From Oasisia sp. SBJ-2009 (Eukaryota; Annelida; Polychaeta; Sabellida; Siboglinidae): a stretch of 64,000 nucleotides of DNA. The notes under the pieces are model-generated. The model did not search any database. It had not been told where the DNA came from and was given only the letters and a program-made list of their open reading frames with translations. The position numbers and the translations under genes are program-made. The stretch spans positions 19,771,713 to 19,835,712 of the forward strand of contig OZ024861.1 in NCBI GenBank assembly GCA_964017155.1, read 5' to 3'. Shown here piece by piece: positions 62,331 through 64,000 of this stretch. Each line of letters starts with the position of its first letter. Position 1 is the stretch's first letter.

Positions 62331-63310
62331 ATGGACCGAAGCAAGCAAAGTATTAGCCTAATAAACGTTAATACGCAGTCAATCTGCGCTAAGAAACAAA
62401 AATTTCAGCTCATGATAGAGGACACAAAACCTGACGTCAAGGTTGCATGTGAAACATGGCTGAAGCCTGCCGTTAACTGCAGTGAATTCATGCCATCCGG
62501 ATATGACCTTCCTTTCAGGAAAGATCGGGCTGATGGCTATGGAGGGGTCATGATTGCTATAAACTATAAAAACTGGACTAACCGCTGAACAGTTAACGAT
62601 ACCGATGCCGTACGAATTGGTTGCTGTAAAACTCAAAACCTCAAACACTCCTCTCAGTCATTGTGATTGGAATGTACAGACCTACAGATAACAATACTGA
62701 CTATTCAACCTTCATGTGTGATGCCATATCCAGCATTGCCAGGAAATTCCGAAACAGTCCACTATAGATACCTGGAGATATAAACATCCCGGATGTCCAG
62801 TGGAAAACAAACACAGTAACGAAACATCAGTACACAAAACAAATAAACGAACACTTCCTCGACACATTCTCCATGCTGGGTCTATCCCAAATGGTCACGT
62901 TCCCAACAAGATTTGACAACACCCTAGATGTCTTCCCCACGAATCGGCCATCCCTCGTTAACAGTTGCGAACCAGTACCAGGGATCAGTGACCACGATGC
63001 AGCCGTCTATGTACAATCGGACATCTTGCAAAAAGACATAGACCTATCCAGAGGAAGATTCACGTCTGGCGGAAAGCAGATAACAGGCTGATCCACGACG
63101 AGCTGGCAACATTCGCTGACGAGATACAAAAGGACCACAACCTAGACACACTAGTAGAAACACTGTGGGCGTTATTCGTTGCCAGGTGCAAACAAGTACT
63201 AGCCAAGCACGTCACTACAAAACTGTCTTCACGACGATACAACCAACCCTGGGCCAACGGAAAAACTTTTCACGAAAGAAAAAGAAGTATTTCAAGAAGG
63301 CACAACGTAC
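62331..63310 (+). pseudogene. Non-LTR retrotransposon endonuclease fragment
   Basis: The frame from 62331 reads SLINVNTQSICAKKQKFQLM, VACETWLKP and DRADGYGGVMIAI, the start of a LINE apurinic-like endonuclease. After a stop near 62586 another frame continues IVIGMYRPT; a TAG lies near 62764; then GDINIPDVQWK and the PGISDHDAAVY motif, whose SDH is a catalytic signature. It decays near 63300 where a DNA transposon begins. No RT in the window. Confidence 0.85.
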
Positions 63311-63313
63311 TAA

Positions 63314-64000
63314 AGGTGCTGCCACACGTCCGAGAGACTCGTACGAGTGACTCGGATGAAACTATGAAAATCGTACGTGTGGCGCAAAATCGGACGTAAA
63401 ATCGTACGTGTGGCGGTATGTCCGAGTCACTCGTACGAGGCACTCGGCCGAGTGACTCGGAGTTAACAACCAATGAGATGACAGCACTGAATTGAACTTC
63501 GACCTTCTTAAAAATGGCAGATACTGATTTGCAAAATTCTCGCTTCAAATCTTTGTCGAGCTTTACCGTGAACATTTCGCTATGGAATGGTACACACCCA
63601 CGTTACAAAGACAGAGGCATCGGTTACGAATAGCCTACAAGTTCTCATTATTGACGCCCCTTGAAGGAATGTTCACAAAAATGGAGGAATGTATCTCAGA
63701 AATTCGGTAGCAACGCCAAGCCTAGGCCGGGCAAGGCAACGTCGTTGTCGTCGGCGTCGAATGATGGCTGGATCGTTCAAACTGCAATGTCAGAGCCCTG
63801 TCAGAAGTAAGTAGAGACAGTGACATCGTGAAAATAGGATCACTCGATTAACTGTTGTTTAGTTTTCCACAATATTTGTATTTTAAACGTTTTAATCCAT
63901 AAAACAGTGCTCGTCTGAACACACGTTACCAATGAGTGAATGACACTTCCACGAGCACTGCACTGCACTGGTGACTGTGACTGAGAATAATTTTTGAATG
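63314..64000 (+). mobile_element. Start of a Harbinger-like DNA transposon, runs off the window
   Basis: AGGTGCTGCCACACGTCCGA follows TAA (63311-63313), as in the 25433 element. Subterminal ACTCGTACGAG/CCGAGTGACTCGG and TCGTACGTGTGGCG motifs repeat on both strands. A short + frame at 63514-63633 contains LWNGTHPRYKDR, which resembles the start of a MADF-type DNA-binding domain, found in some transposon accessory proteins. The right end is outside the window. Confidence 0.5.

Overview
The window is animal (metazoan) nuclear DNA. It holds one complete host gene, one tRNA gene and a dense layer of transposable elements. The host gene is recognisable from its protein: SF3A3 (SF3a60), a subunit of the U2 snRNP splicing complex SF3a, on the + strand. 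I could place 17 coding exons, all with GT-AG introns and matching phases. Together they give exactly 500 codons plus a stop, from ATG 12975 to TGA 60503. Only about 1.5 kb of the 47.5-kb gene is coding; the introns are filled with mobile DNA. A tRNA-Trp(CCA) gene lies about 370 bp upstream on the opposite strand. The species cannot be fixed from the sequence. The mix of Ty3/gypsy, DIRS-like, RTE- and CR1-like, possible Penelope-like, hAT, PIF/Harbinger-like and TTAA-flanked elements, with AT-rich introns, suggests a non-model invertebrate (inference).

Layout. 1-6084: 3' part of a Ty3/gypsy element (RNase H, integrase, short LTR), split by a young non-autonomous LTR element at 1418-5499 (695-bp LTRs, two differences seen, 4-bp target duplication). 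6085-8243: repeat remnants and TA microsatellites. 8244-10110: an LTR-like block joined to an oppositely oriented gypsy reverse transcriptase. 10110-12150: an RTE-type LINE, antisense. 12535-12606: tRNA-Trp. 12975-60503: SF3A3.

Inside SF3A3: intron 1 has a MITE cluster with an inverted pair. Intron 4 has a TTAA-flanked 704-bp MITE, a hAT MITE with a perfect 8-bp duplication, a LINE copy and a short Penelope-like tail. Intron 5 has a second hAT MITE and a 1,983-bp Harbinger-like element. Intron 8 has a tRNA-derived SINE, a fuller copy of the same LINE and CR1-like antisense fragments. Intron 11 opens with a 63-bp minisatellite that appears to derive from the exon 11/intron 11 boundary. Intron 13 has a hAT-like element and an antisense DIRS-like element carrying an almost intact autonomous hAT transposon. 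A dispersed repeat family, called R1 here, recurs in at least ten places. Downstream of the gene (60998-61580) is a palindromic TTTACTATGG-type array, then a LINE endonuclease fragment and the start of another DNA transposon.

The host genes are linked only by location. SF3A3 acts in branch-site recognition and tRNA-Trp in translation. The other coding sequences belong to mobile elements and are mostly broken. The most intact is the hAT transposase at 50107-51788, which appears to carry a single frameshift.
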